Source of the DNA: Thermococcus thioreducens
Lineage (GTDB): Archaea; Methanobacteriota_B; Thermococci; Thermococcales; Thermococcaceae
Direction: 5' to 3'
Assembly: GCF_002214545.1 (NCBI RefSeq)
Contig: NZ_CP015105.1
Span: 1,736,001 to 1,800,000, forward strand
Length of the DNA: 64,000 nt
The translations under genes were made by a program, and so were the position numbers. Shown here piece after piece: positions 51,525-61,821 of the stretch (position 1 is its first letter; every line of letters starts with the position of its first letter). Under the pieces are notes generated by a model that was given only the letters and a program-made list of their open reading frames with translations, had not been told where the DNA came from and ran no database searches.

Positions 51525-52265
51525 ATGATAAGGCCAGTCGAGAACGACTTCGTAAAACGCTACCGCCTGGAGTACAACCTGGACGCCCTTGAGGGGGTTA
51601 GGGGAGAAATCGGCGAAGAGGCCTATTCCCGTCTGAAAGCCCTTGTAGAGTACCGCTTAACTGGAAAGGAGTTTGGCCGCTCACCTATCGACGTCAAGAT
51701 AGCCCTTGCCTTTTCCGCCGGCTCGGACAGCACGGCGTCCCTCAAAATACTCCGCTGGGCAGGCTTCGACGTTGTGCCAGTTATGGCAAAGCTCCCGCAG
51801 ATGAGGGAGCCGGTTCTCCTCAACGCCATGACACAGGGTGCAGTCTTCGTTGAGGTTCCGGGATACATGGACGAGATGAAGGAGCAGATAAGGAAGAGGG
51901 CACCCGTCTGCGGCCGCTGTCACGCGATGGTCATGAATGCAATCGAAGACTACGCCAGGGAGAACGGTATAAAGATAGTGGCGAGCGGAGACCTGCTGAG
52001 CTCGGGCCTGATATCCATATACAGAAAAGGGGACGTAGTGGTTCTGAACCTTCCGGCTTTTCTGGCCCTCGACAAGGGCGAGGCGATAGCGACCCTCGGC
52101 CGGAAATACGCCCTCGGCTTCGGGTGCACCCTCTGGAGGTCGGCCGCGAAGAACTCCCCCGTGCTTAAGAGGTTCGGCATCCAGAGGGTCCTGAGGGAGC
52201 TCCGGGCCAGGGCACTTACACCTGAGATGGCGGAGAGGCTGATATTCGACATCCTATCCTTTTGA
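51525..52265 (+). CDS. PP-loop ATP pyrophosphatase-like enzyme
   Basis: A 246-residue adenylating enzyme with the PP-loop LAFSAGSDSTASLK and a Cys pair CGRC near residue 125, as in sulfur-transfer enzymes. Residues 150-190 (KIVASGDLLSSGLIS) fit the family. It may modify tRNA or make sulfur-containing cofactors; the substrate is unknown. The ATG at 51525 has no ribosome-binding site but lies about 25 bp after TTTAATAAA (51494-51502), so it is probably leaderless. Frame upstream of that is open but not used. Divergent from bpsA. Confidence 0.75.
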   Translation: MIRPVENDFVKRYRLEYNLDALEGVRGEIGEEAYSRLKALVEYRLTGKEFGRSPIDVKIALAFSAGSDSTASLKILRWAGFDVVPVMAKLPQMREPVLLNAMTQGAVFVEVPGYMDEMKEQIRKRAPVCGRCHAMVMNAIEDYARENGIKIVASGDLLSSGLISIYRKGDVVVLNLPAFLALDKGEAIATLGRKYALGFGCTLWRSAAKNSPVLKRFGIQRVLRELRARALTPEMAERLIFDILSF

Positions 52266-52266
52266 T

Positions 52267-52298
52267 ACACATTTCTGACCCAAAAGGTTTAAATGTGT
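52267..52298. promoter_or_regulatory. Inverted repeat over the promoter of the DUF59 gene
   Basis: ACACATTT (52267-52274) and AAATGTGT (52291-52298) are perfect complements with a 16-base spacer, and TTTAAATG in between is the likely TATA (52288-52295). The ATG is 29 bp downstream. Possible operator. Confidence 0.4.
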
Positions 52299-52326
52299 CT
52301 CTCTGAACTTCACCCAGGTGGTGAAT

Positions 52327-52857
52327 ATGGTCACAAAAGAGGAAGTTGAAAATATCATCAGGGGAATAGTTGATGAGGATTTCGTAAAATCCATAGAGGT
52401 TGATGAAAAGGGCAACGTGACTGTCACCCTCGCGAAGGACACCCCGAACATTGACGACGTGCTTATAAAGCTCAACACGGAGCTCGGAAAGATTGAGGGG
52501 GTTGGCACCATAACGATAAACCGCGAGAGGGAGAAAAAGACGGAAGAAAACGTCGAGCTGAACAAGGATGTGATACTGGAAAAGCTCAAGGAGGTCATAG
52601 ACCCCGAGATAGGCGTGGACATCGTCAACCTCGGGCTGATCTATGAACTCGATATAAGGCCGGACAACACGGTCTACGTCAAGATGACGATGACGACCCC
52701 GGGCTGTCCGCTCACCATGTGGATCCTCAGGGCTGTAGAGGATAAGATACTGGAGATACCAGGCGTCAAGGACGCCGAAATTGAGCTCACCTTCGACCCG
52801 CCCTGGAGCCCGGAGATGATAAGCGAGGAGTACAAAAAGAGGTTGGGGCTTTTCTGA
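52327..52857 (+). CDS. DUF59 (MIP18/PaaD-type) iron-sulfur assembly protein
   Basis: A 176-residue protein. The second half (about 80-176) is a DUF59 domain (VIDPEIGVDIVNLGLIYEL and TTPGCPLTMWILRAVEDKI, the hallmark Cys included). The first half resembles a small alpha-beta domain with a duplicated-looking topology (EEVENIIRGIVDEDFVKSIEVD). DUF59 proteins help assemble or target Fe-S clusters, here plausible next to the ferredoxin gene. The start at 52327 follows AGGTGG. Not obviously co-transcribed with the ferredoxin. Confidence 0.85.
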   Translation: MVTKEEVENIIRGIVDEDFVKSIEVDEKGNVTVTLAKDTPNIDDVLIKLNTELGKIEGVGTITINREREKKTEENVELNKDVILEKLKEVIDPEIGVDIVNLGLIYELDIRPDNTVYVKMTMTTPGCPLTMWILRAVEDKILEIPGVKDAEIELTFDPPWSPEMISEEYKKRLGLF

Positions 52858-52981
52858 CCCACCCTGCCAATTTTTGTTCATCGAAGAGCCGTTTTCTCCC
52901 TCTTTCTACGGATCTTCGCCCTCAGCAGCCCATTTTTCGACGAAAAGTTTATATTCCCCGGAGTTCATCTAAATCCGGTGA

Positions 52982-53191
<210 letters not shown>

Positions 53192-53307
53192 AGCCTCTTC
53201 TTTTTCCTTACTCCTTAAGTTGGAACTTCCGGCTGGTTCCTGTTCTATAGTGGGTGACATCAACAGGGCTTTCTCCTGGCAGAAAAGGGAAATGATAATA
53301 GAGCCGC

Positions 53308-54480
53308 TCACTCAAGCGTCAGGTTGAACTTCCTCGCCTGCTCAAGGACGTACTCCCTTATCTCCCGCGCCTTCGGCAGCTCTGCCACTATCTCCCCGTT
53401 CTCGATGAGCGGTTTGAGAAGCGGCTCGACCTTGGTTCCACAGACCGGACATTTCTCAAGCTTTTTATCCGCCGGAACGCGGTGGTAGTGGCCGTTTTCA
53501 CAGCGGTATATCTGCTTCCTCCCGCTGAGCTTGCCGCGCTTGGTGAGCGGCTTCCCCTCAATCTCAACTATGTCGAGGGAGAAGTCAACCGGCTTTGCGC
53601 TCGCTATTGAGCCCCCGACGCCAAAGGCGTCCGCTATATCGACTATCTCCCTTATGCTCTCCTCGTTTAGGCCCCCGCTGACGAAGATTTTAACATGATC
53701 GTAGCCCCTCAGGTCGAGCTCCCAGCGAACCTCCTCTATGATTTTCCTGAAGTTACCGCGCCTTGAGCTTGGCGTGTCGAGCCTTACCGCTGTGAGCCTC
53801 TCGCCGAGGGCTTCAGCAGCCATTAAGGCCTCGAACTTCTCGTCGCAGAGCGTATCAACCAGAGCCGTCCTTGGAACCTCAGGCTCAACGACCTCGTCGA
53901 AGTACCTCCAGGCCTTCACCTGGTCGCCGACAACGAGGATGAGCGCGTGGGGCATGGTTCCAACGGGCTTCTCCCCCATCATCTCCGCCCCCAAGACACC
54001 GGAAACCCCGTCGCAGCCGCCTATGAATGCAGAGCGGTCTATCATCGGCGCTATGGCCGGATGCATGTGCCTTATCCCGAAGGAGTAGACCGGTTTGAAG
54101 TTCGCCGCTATCTTTACCCTCAATGCCGCGGTGGCTATACCGCTCGCCTGGCTGAGCATTCCGAGTAAAGCAGTTTCATAGACGCCGAACTCCTCGTAAA
54201 AGCCCTCGATCTGCATAACCGGCTCGTAGGGGTGGAATATCGTGCCTTCAGGCATCGCGTAGACGTTTACCGGCAGGCCTTCGAGGAGCTTGGCGACCTC
54301 TTCGATTCCAGCTAAAACCCCCCACTTCCAGCCCTTTGGGAGAGAAGTCGTCGTTACATCTGCGAAAACCTTCCTGTGGATGCCCTTCTCGACGAGTATC
54401 TTCCTCGTCCTGATGAAGTAAACGTCAGTAGTCTTTCCGGCTTTGATATCGTCCTCGTGGGCGATGTAGAAGTCCCTCAT
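53308..54480 (-). CDS. Nicotinate phosphoribosyltransferase
   Basis: A 390-residue NAD-salvage enzyme making nicotinate mononucleotide from nicotinate and PRPP. ADVTTTSLPKGWKWGVLAGIEE, SFGIRHMHPAIAPMIDRSAF, RLDTPSSRRGNF and the end zinc ribbon (CENGHYHRVP... CPVCG) match the archaeal type. The stop is 116 bp from the ferredoxin gene, convergent. Start ATG 54480 with weak TGAGG(A) upstream. Confidence 0.92.
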   Translation of the reverse strand: MRDFYIAHEDDIKAGKTTDVYFIRTRKILVEKGIHRKVFADVTTTSLPKGWKWGVLAGIEEVAKLLEGLPVNVYAMPEGTIFHPYEPVMQIEGFYEEFGVYETALLGMLSQASGIATAALRVKIAANFKPVYSFGIRHMHPAIAPMIDRSAFIGGCDGVSGVLGAEMMGEKPVGTMPHALILVVGDQVKAWRYFDEVVEPEVPRTALVDTLCDEKFEALMAAEALGERLTAVRLDTPSSRRGNFRKIIEEVRWELDLRGYDHVKIFVSGGLNEESIREIVDIADAFGVGGSIASAKPVDFSLDIVEIEGKPLTKRGKLSGRKQIYRCENGHYHRVPADKKLEKCPVCGTKVEPLLKPLIENGEIVAELPKAREIREYVLEQARKFNLTLE

Positions 54481-54614
54481 TTCTCCTCACCTGATAGGGA
54501 GTTCTCGCCATCCGATTTAAGGCTTTCCCGTACGGGGCCACACGGGGATTAAATCGAGCGTTGTACCACATACGTTATTAGCTGTGTCCGTTGAGATATG
54601 GCCGGTGGGGAGAA

Positions 54615-55310
54615 ATGGAACCACATATTAGCCTTGGAGAAGTAATACCTGGGGGGATCGTGCTGGTCTCCTACGGCCAGTACAGCCTTGGATGGAGACT
54701 CGGCATGGAATACCTCAGGGATGAAATTGAAAGGGGGACATTTGGAATCATCATGAACACGACTGTTCCCGTCAGAAAGCTGATAGAGCGGGCCCGCTCT
54801 GTAGGTTTTGATCTTGTGGGAGCGGGTACCAGCGGGCACATGGCAGTCATTAACCTGTTCGATGAAGAAAGTGAGCTGGACTTTGTATACAGACTTGGTA
54901 CTGCGGACAGAACACTGCTGATACCCCGGATCGAGGTGATAATGAAGGAAATAGCGTCAAGGTACGACCTCCGCAAGCGCAGGGTCGTCGGTATGATAGC
55001 GACTATAGACGGCCTCTACGAGCTGTTTGGAGGGGAGTTCCTTAAGAAAGTGTTGAGGACATACCTTGTAAAATCTGAGGAGCTCGTGGGGCTGGGGTAC
55101 GAACACTGGAGCATCCTGATAGTCAACCGGGACACCGTGCCAAGGGATCTCCACTCCTGGATAGTCAGCGTCAGCGACTACGTGATCCTGACGGAGGGCA
55201 TAATGGACAGAACGAGCCTGATGGAGAACACGGTTCTTTTAAAGAGCTTAGCCCCTGGATTCTCCCAGAGGATGTTCCAGGCGATTGTGCCGGCTGAGAG
55301 GCTGGAGTAG
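54615..55310 (+). CDS. RecA-fold protein lacking Walker A, unknown
   Basis: A 231-residue protein with the KaiC/RecA-like layout (LGEVIPGGIVLVSYGQYSLGWRLGMEYLRDEI) but no GKT/S, like the KaiC partner at 27169. Later segments RRVVGMIATIDGLYELFGGE and DYVILTEGIMDRTSL match beta-strands of the fold. The start at 54615 follows GGTGGGGAG; a longer frame exists. Ends one base from the convergent MBL gene. Unknown role. Confidence 0.65.
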   Translation: MEPHISLGEVIPGGIVLVSYGQYSLGWRLGMEYLRDEIERGTFGIIMNTTVPVRKLIERARSVGFDLVGAGTSGHMAVINLFDEESELDFVYRLGTADRTLLIPRIEVIMKEIASRYDLRKRRVVGMIATIDGLYELFGGEFLKKVLRTYLVKSEELVGLGYEHWSILIVNRDTVPRDLHSWIVSVSDYVILTEGIMDRTSLMENTVLLKSLAPGFSQRMFQAIVPAERLE

Positions 55311-55311
55311 T

Positions 55312-56208
55312 TTAGAGTTCAAAGGGAAGCTCTACCTCCTCACCCCTTTCTCTTCCGTGAAGCTCCCGCCTGTATGCTTCGAGCGGTCTGTCCTCCACCC
55401 GTAGATAGCCCGCGAACGTTTTGGGGCTTTTCTCCAGCTCGTCAAAGAACTTCGGATAGCGTTTATCCCTGACGATGTGGTGGTCGAGTATTATATCTGC
55501 TCCAGTCTCGCGGATTATCTCGTTGAGGTTTTTAATACCTGCCTCCCAGCTTCCCTCCGCTCTTTTGCCGAGATACGTTGGGGGACCACCTGTTATGAGC
55601 AAATCTGGAACCTTCTCAATTATCCACTCCACAGCCTTTCTGTTGAGGAGCTGGATGTCGCTCGCGTGTATTAAGCGGAAGCCGTCGTCGATCATGACCA
55701 TCACAACGAAGCCGAGCTTTGAGCCTTCGCTTCCGTGTGGGACCGCCGGCGAGAACTCCAATGCAACACCTCCGAGGTCGAAACTCCTGCCGTCTGCAAA
55801 CTCCACCCTTTCCGCTATCGGCTCGGCGTTCTTCATAAACGCCCAGGCGCGCTTCCTCTGGCTGAAGTTGATGTTTTCTCGCGGATGCTTTATGAGGAGG
55901 AGCTTTCCCTCGTATATCTCCCTCGCATACTCCTCGCTGGAGCTCTCGTAGAGGCCCTCGAAGAATGGCGTGTGGTGGTCGTAGTGGTAGTGGGAGATTG
56001 TCACCACGTCCGCTCTCTTAGCGTAACCCTGGAGCTTGCGGCGCATCCTGTGAAGCGTTTCTATCTCAATCTTCGCCGGCGAGAGGCCGTAGCGCTTCGG
56101 CCCAAGAGCGACACCGGGGTCTATGAGGATTTTTATTCCTCCGGCTTCCACGAACGTTGCCAGGCTTCTCACGCCGAGGCTCTCGGAGGCTAACGGAATG
56201 ATTCTCAT
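55312..56208 (-). CDS. UPF0282 metallo-beta-lactamase-fold protein
   Basis: A 298-residue MBL-fold protein of the UPF0282 group. Metal motif SHYHYDHHTP, downstream His in PHGSEGSK, Asp in HASDIQL and His in LDHHIV. The cap region is typical of UPF0282. A hydrolase function is inferred, with unknown substrate. Start at 56208 after GGTGGGGG. Confidence 0.85.
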   Translation of the reverse strand: MRIIPLASESLGVRSLATFVEAGGIKILIDPGVALGPKRYGLSPAKIEIETLHRMRRKLQGYAKRADVVTISHYHYDHHTPFFEGLYESSSEEYAREIYEGKLLLIKHPRENINFSQRKRAWAFMKNAEPIAERVEFADGRSFDLGGVALEFSPAVPHGSEGSKLGFVVMVMIDDGFRLIHASDIQLLNRKAVEWIIEKVPDLLITGGPPTYLGKRAEGSWEAGIKNLNEIIRETGADIILDHHIVRDKRYPKFFDELEKSPKTFAGYLRVEDRPLEAYRRELHGRERGEEVELPFEL

Positions 56209-56269
56209 ATCCCCCACCACATAGAATTTTCAGGCCAAACCTTAATAAGCCCTGCCCGTTAGTGGAAGT

Positions 56270-56332
56270 TGACCGATGAGGAGTGTCATCCCTCCTGATG
56301 CCAAGATGATGACATTATCCCCACCTGAGGTG
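56270..56332 (+). ncRNA. Candidate C/D box sRNA
   Basis: In order: CGATGA (C-like, 56274-56279), 15 bases, CTGA (D', 56295-56298), 7 bases, ATGATGA (C', perfect; 56306-56312), exactly 12 bases, CTGA (D, 56325-56328). The 12-base C'-D spacing is standard for archaeal guides. A TATA-like TTAATAAG (56242-56249) is about 25 bp upstream of the first box. It could instead be the leader of the gene at 56338, with which its 3' end overlaps (GAGGTGG). Confidence 0.4.
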
Positions 56333-56337
56333 GTTCC

Positions 56338-56802
56338 ATGCTTGGATTCTTCAGGAGAAAGAAGAAGGAAACTCACGGCCCGCTCGTGTACCTGAGCGAG
56401 CCCACGATACTCTACCACACCCACACGGAGAAGGCCATCCTCCAGCTCCTGGAGGAAAAGCTCGGCTCGAACAACTTTGTAATCCCCTCTGACTACGGCC
56501 TCAGAAACACCGACCACCTGATTCCCGAGGCGGAGATATTCGTGGCGATAGCCATAGTCGGCAAGTTCACCTCCCTCGTCGTCAGGGAGATTGAACTGGC
56601 CAGGAAGCACGGAAAGAAGATCTACACCCTCGACGTGGCCAGAAAGGACGACGAGATTCTTTACATATTCGAGGAGGGAGTCCCGGAGCACATCGAGTGG
56701 CTCACTCCAGAGGAGACTCAGGAGCTCTACGCGGCCTTCCGCGGCGAGGACTTCTCGGGCTTCATGAAGTTTTTCTTCGGCGACAGAAAGAGGCAGTGGT
56801 AG
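56338..56802 (+). CDS. Hypothetical protein, 154 residues
   Basis: Basic start (MLGFFRRKKKE), then a Rossmann-like alternation: PLVYLSEPTILYH, HTEKAILQLLEEKLG, NFVIPSD, AEIFVAIAIVGKFTSLVVREIELARKHGKKIYTLD. It is reminiscent of nucleotide-processing (TIR/nucleoside deoxyribosyltransferase-like) folds, with a Glu in REIELA that could be catalytic, but the match is only topological. The start follows GAGGTGG within the sRNA-like region. Confidence 0.55.
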   Translation: MLGFFRRKKKETHGPLVYLSEPTILYHTHTEKAILQLLEEKLGSNNFVIPSDYGLRNTDHLIPEAEIFVAIAIVGKFTSLVVREIELARKHGKKIYTLDVARKDDEILYIFEEGVPEHIEWLTPEETQELYAAFRGEDFSGFMKFFFGDRKRQW

Positions 56803-56843
56803 GCATTAGAAATGGAAGGGCAGAAAACAGGAAAAGCCAGGCA

Positions 56844-58289
<1,446 letters not shown>

Positions 58290-59138
58290 TCAGATCACCC
58301 CTTTGGCCTTAAGCTGAGCTATGTATCTCTCCCTTGCAATCTTCTCCTGCTCTGCAAAGCGTGCGTTCCTCTTTATCGCGTCGTCCCAGTCTATTTTGTG
58401 CGCGTCCATCATCGGCCCGTCCCTGCAGGCGAACTTTATCTCCCCACCGTAGAGAACCCTGCACGAGCCGCACATCCCGGTTCCGTCCACCATTATCTGC
58501 CTGACCGTTACGATGGTCGGGATTCCGTAGGGCCTTGTGAGCTCGGCCAGCTTCTTAAGGGAGCCCAGCTTTCCGCCGCCGAAGACTATATCCACCTTGT
58601 CTCTCTCTATAAGCTCCTTCAGAACGTCCAGGTAGTGTCCCTTTATCCCAACGCTCCCGTCCTCGGTGGTGAGGTAGTGCTCATCCGCCACGGGCTTCGC
58701 CAGGTACCTCTCGGGGTAAACGTTGGCCTCGTTCTCAAAGGTCTGAATTGCTATGGTGTAGTTGCCGGCCTCCTTCATCGCCTTGAGTGTGGCGTAGCTC
58801 TCAGCCTGGGCGCAGACAGCGTCCGACACGAAAACAACGTTTCCGTAGTGCTTCACCTCTATGGGCTTTCCAAGGGGGCCCGTAACGCTGAGGAGCTCGT
58901 CCCCAACGTCAAACTCGTACCAGAGCTTGAGTGTCGTCTTCCCGTGCCGTCTTATGAACATGCCTATTCTCCCGTCTTTGGCATAGTAAACGGACATAGG
59001 GACCCTCTCACCTTTTTCATCGGGAATCAGAACCACGAACTGCCCCACCTTCCACGAGCGGGCGATATGGGGCGCCTCGACCTCCATGAAAAAGTCGATG
59101 GCGCTCAGGTTTTCCTTTTCCGTTATGACATACCCCAT
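58290..59138 (-). CDS. sudB: NADH-dependent ferredoxin:NADP oxidoreductase, small subunit (NfnS/SudB)
   Basis: A 282-residue FAD/[2Fe-2S] protein. FAD domain (1-95, ending FIRRHGKTT), NAD domain (100-210, DIVFGGGKLG), and the four-Cys site DGTGMCGSCRVLYGGEIKFACRDGP. Operon with sudA. The minus-strand promoter GCATATAAAATCC (59194-59206) and a GTTCTAAAC site (59181-59189) lie upstream. GGTGG before the start supports it. Confidence 0.93.
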   Translation of the reverse strand: MGYVITEKENLSAIDFFMEVEAPHIARSWKVGQFVVLIPDEKGERVPMSVYYAKDGRIGMFIRRHGKTTLKLWYEFDVGDELLSVTGPLGKPIEVKHYGNVVFVSDAVCAQAESYATLKAMKEAGNYTIAIQTFENEANVYPERYLAKPVADEHYLTTEDGSVGIKGHYLDVLKELIERDKVDIVFGGGKLGSLKKLAELTRPYGIPTIVTVRQIMVDGTGMCGSCRVLYGGEIKFACRDGPMMDAHKIDWDDAIKRNARFAEQEKIARERYIAQLKAKGVI

Positions 59139-59172
59139 GATGCACCACCTTGATCACGTGCTCAAAGTTGTC

Positions 59173-59206
59173 CACGCTTAGTTTAGAACGTTTGGATTTT
59201 ATATGC
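59173..59206 (-). promoter_or_regulatory. Nfn promoter with SurR-like site
   Basis: On the minus strand GTTCTAAAC-N5-GTG (59189 down to 59173) nearly equals the SurR consensus GTT-N3-AAC-N5-GTT (first nine bases match, last triplet two of three). It lies between the TATA (59194-59206) and the expected transcription start, a repressor position. SurR is the redox switch controlling sulfur versus hydrogen metabolism in Thermococcales. Confidence 0.5.
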
Positions 59207-59288
59207 GTTTTTAAAACCAAAGGTTCAGAACTCCCAGACCATAGGAAAGGCTTTTACCCCGGGGCGCCAACTACCGGTGGTGGCCAAG

Positions 59289-60077
59289 ATGGTGGAGATC
59301 CCAAAGAGTCATCCCAGGTACTGGAGCCTGTACTACCGGGAAAAGATCATTGAAGGGATGGAAAAGGGCATGACGGCTAAAGCGGGCCTCATAGCGCACG
59401 GCAGGGGTGAGGCCTTCGACTACCTTATCGGCGAAAGAACCATAGAACCAGCCGAGAATGCAATGAAGGCCGCAGTGGCCAAACTGCTCCTCGCGGAGCA
59501 CCCAGTCATCTCGGTCAACGGGAACGTTGCAGCACTAGTCCCAAAGGAGACCATAGAGCTCGCCAAGGCCCTTGGCGCAAAGCTTGAAATAAACCTCTTC
59601 TACCGCACCGAGGAGCGCGTTAAGGCGATAGCGGAGGAGCTGAGAAAGTACGACCCAGATGTTGAGCTCCTCGGGATAAACCCCACGAAGCGCATTCCTG
59701 GTCTTGAACATGAGAGGGGAAAGGTTGACGAGGAGGGAATATGGAAAGCAGATGTGGTCGTTGTCCCTCTGGAAGACGGCGACAGGACGGAAGCCCTCGT
59801 CAGGATGGGCAAGTTCGTGATCACAGTTGACCTCAACCCGCTCTCAAGGAGTGCCAGAATGGCCGACATAACCATCGTTGACAATATAGTCCGCGCGTAT
59901 CCCAGAATGACGGAGCTGGCGAGGGAGATGAAGGACTACAGCAGGGAGGAGCTACTGGAGATACTCGAAGAATACGACAACGAGAAAACACTAAGCGACG
60001 TTCTGATCCATATAAGGGACAGACTAACAAAGCTCGCTGAGGGTGGTGTCTGGAGAAAGAAGGAGCTGGAGGCTTAG
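59289..60077 (+). CDS. 4-phosphopantoate:beta-alanine ligase (phosphopantothenate synthetase)
   Basis: A 262-residue archaeal coenzyme A enzyme making 4'-phosphopantothenate from 4-phosphopantoate and beta-alanine, close to T. kodakarensis TK1686. IPKSHPRYWSLYYREKIIEG, GLIAHGRGEAFDYLIGERT and DLNPLSRSARMADITIVDN are the family. The ATG at 59289 follows GGTGGTGG. The 3' end overlaps the Xre gene by 4 bp. Confidence 0.93.
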   Translation: MVEIPKSHPRYWSLYYREKIIEGMEKGMTAKAGLIAHGRGEAFDYLIGERTIEPAENAMKAAVAKLLLAEHPVISVNGNVAALVPKETIELAKALGAKLEINLFYRTEERVKAIAEELRKYDPDVELLGINPTKRIPGLEHERGKVDEEGIWKADVVVVPLEDGDRTEALVRMGKFVITVDLNPLSRSARMADITIVDNIVRAYPRMTELAREMKDYSREELLEILEEYDNEKTLSDVLIHIRDRLTKLAEGGVWRKKELEA

Positions 60078-60805
60078 AGCTCTCTCTCCGTTTTTTCGAC
60101 GAGCCTTCTGAGGCTCGTTATAAGCTCGGCCTCGCTGGAGGCATGGGAGACCACCAGGGGCACCCTCTCGCGCTCGGCCAGCTTGACCGCGAGCTCGTCG
60201 AGTTTTTTAACGCCGTGAAGGACGACAACTGCCGGCTTGAGTCCCTGGACGCGGACGGCTATCATCGGGCTTCTTCCTGTCGTTACCTTGGTGAATATCA
60301 GCGCTCTCTCAGTCGTCCAGCCGTAGAGCTTGAGAAACTCCTCGCTGCTCATCTCAAGGATCGCCTTTATGCTGTCAACGACGGTGTATCCATAAATCTG
60401 CCTGTCGAGGAGGTGCATGTTGGCCACGACATCCCCCTTTACGGCGCCCACCAGGTCTTTAATCGTGAGGGGCAGGGCAAATTCCCTTATGTCAAGGATG
60501 GCGCTCGTCGGAAGCTCGCTCCCGATGGTCTTGCTGAAGGCCTTTATGACGTTTCCACCGCGACGCTCGTCGATCTCCAGGAGAGCCTCGACGAACTTCC
60601 TTATGGTTGAGGCACCAGGGCTCTTCCTCCTGCCCCCCTCGTAGTCGCTTATGACGGAGGAAGAGACGCCGAGGTATTCCGCCAGCTCAGTCTGGCTGAT
60701 TCCGAATATCTCGCGCCACTTGCGCATGGTCTTACCAGGGTCGGAGGAGAGGGTTATTTCCCCCGCTATCCTCTTAGCCAAGGCTTCTTTCTCCTTTTCA
60801 AGCAT
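60074..60805 (-). CDS. Xre-family transcriptional regulator
   Basis: A 243-residue protein with helix-turn-helix (about 27-80, ISQTELAEYLGVSSSVISDYEGGRR) and an effector domain (about 90-243) shared with archaeal 'putative HTH transcriptional regulators'. TATA-like GCTTATAAC (60829-60837) lies about 25 bp before the ATG, suggesting a leaderless mRNA. It is convergent with the phosphopantothenate gene and divergent from dphB. Targets unknown. Confidence 0.88.
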   Translation of the reverse strand: MLEKEKEALAKRIAGEITLSSDPGKTMRKWREIFGISQTELAEYLGVSSSVISDYEGGRRKSPGASTIRKFVEALLEIDERRGGNVIKAFSKTIGSELPTSAILDIREFALPLTIKDLVGAVKGDVVANMHLLDRQIYGYTVVDSIKAILEMSSEEFLKLYGWTTERALIFTKVTTGRSPMIAVRVQGLKPAVVVLHGVKKLDELAVKLAERERVPLVVSHASSEAELITSLRRLVEKTEREL

Positions 60806-60906
60806 GATGAGGAATATTCGTCAATCGTTATAAGCTTTTCGGCAATTGCCTAACACCCTGCCCTCAAGCTTAAAAACTCCCCGCCCTACGCTCCCCGGTG
60901 ATGGTC

Positions 60907-61701
60907 ATGGCGATATACTTCATAGGCCTCGGTCTTTACGACGAAAAGGACATCACACTCAAAGGACTTGAGGTGGCCAGAAAGTGCGATCTTGTCTTTG
61001 CCGAGTTCTATACGTCATTGCTGGCCGGAACAACGCTGGACAGAGTTGAGGAGCTCATTGGAAAGCCTATCAGAAGGCTCAGCAGGGAGGAGGTCGAACT
61101 TTACTTCGAGCGCATCGTCCTGAACAAAGCCAGAGAGAAGGATGTGGCCTTTCTGACCGCCGGCGACCCGATGGTGGCGACGACGCACTCCGACCTCAGG
61201 ATACGGGCCAAGGAGCTAGGAATCGAGAGCTACGTCATCCACGCCCCTAGCATCTACTCGGCGATAGCGATAACCGGACTGCAGATATATAAGTTTGGCA
61301 AGAGCGCAACCGTTGCCTACCCCGAGAAGAACTGGTTCCCCACGAGTCACTACGACGTAATCAGGGAGAACCAGGAGAGAGGCCTTCACACGATGCTCTT
61401 CCTCGACATAAAGGCCGACCAGAACCGCTACATGACGGCAAACGAGGCGATGGAAATACTCCTCCAGGTGGAAGATATGAAGAAGGAAAACGTCTTCACC
61501 CCGGACACGCTGGTAGTGGTTCTTGCGAGGGCTGGCTCGCTGAACCCGACGCTTAAAGCCGGCTACGTTCGGGACATGATCAAGGAAGACTTCGGGAGAC
61601 AGCCCCACGTTATGGTCGTTCCGGGCAGGCTCCACGTAGTCGAGGCAGAGTACCTGGTGGCCTTCGCGGGGGCTCCTAAAGAGATACTCGACGAAACTTA
61701 G
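60907..61701 (+). CDS. dphB: Diphthine synthase
   Basis: A 264-residue SAM-dependent methyltransferase of diphthamide synthesis, modifying the His of elongation factor 2. MAIYFIGLGLYDEKDIT, FAEFYTSLL, GDPMVATTHSDL and APSIYSAIAITGLQIYKFGK are the family. The start at 60907 follows GGTGATGG; the GTG at 60898 is possible. Followed by tRNA-Val. Confidence 0.95.
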   Translation: MAIYFIGLGLYDEKDITLKGLEVARKCDLVFAEFYTSLLAGTTLDRVEELIGKPIRRLSREEVELYFERIVLNKAREKDVAFLTAGDPMVATTHSDLRIRAKELGIESYVIHAPSIYSAIAITGLQIYKFGKSATVAYPEKNWFPTSHYDVIRENQERGLHTMLFLDIKADQNRYMTANEAMEILLQVEDMKKENVFTPDTLVVVLARAGSLNPTLKAGYVRDMIKEDFGRQPHVMVVPGRLHVVEAEYLVAFAGAPKEILDET

Positions 61702-61743
61702 CGAAAGCTTTATATTTTCCCCTCCGCCCACTAATTCCGGGAA

Positions 61744-61821
61744 GGGCCCGTGGTCTAGCCTGGTTATGACGCCGCCCTCACACGGCGGAGGTCCGGGGTT
61801 CGAACCCCCGCGGGCCCACCA
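61744..61821 (+). tRNA. tRNA-Val (CAC)
   Basis: Acceptor GGGCCCG/CGGGCCC, anticodon stem CCGCC-CTCACAC-GGCGG giving CAC, T-arm CGGGG-TTCGAAC-CCCCG and encoded CCA. Promoter TTTATATTTTC (61709-61719) is 25-35 bp upstream. Confidence 0.95.
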
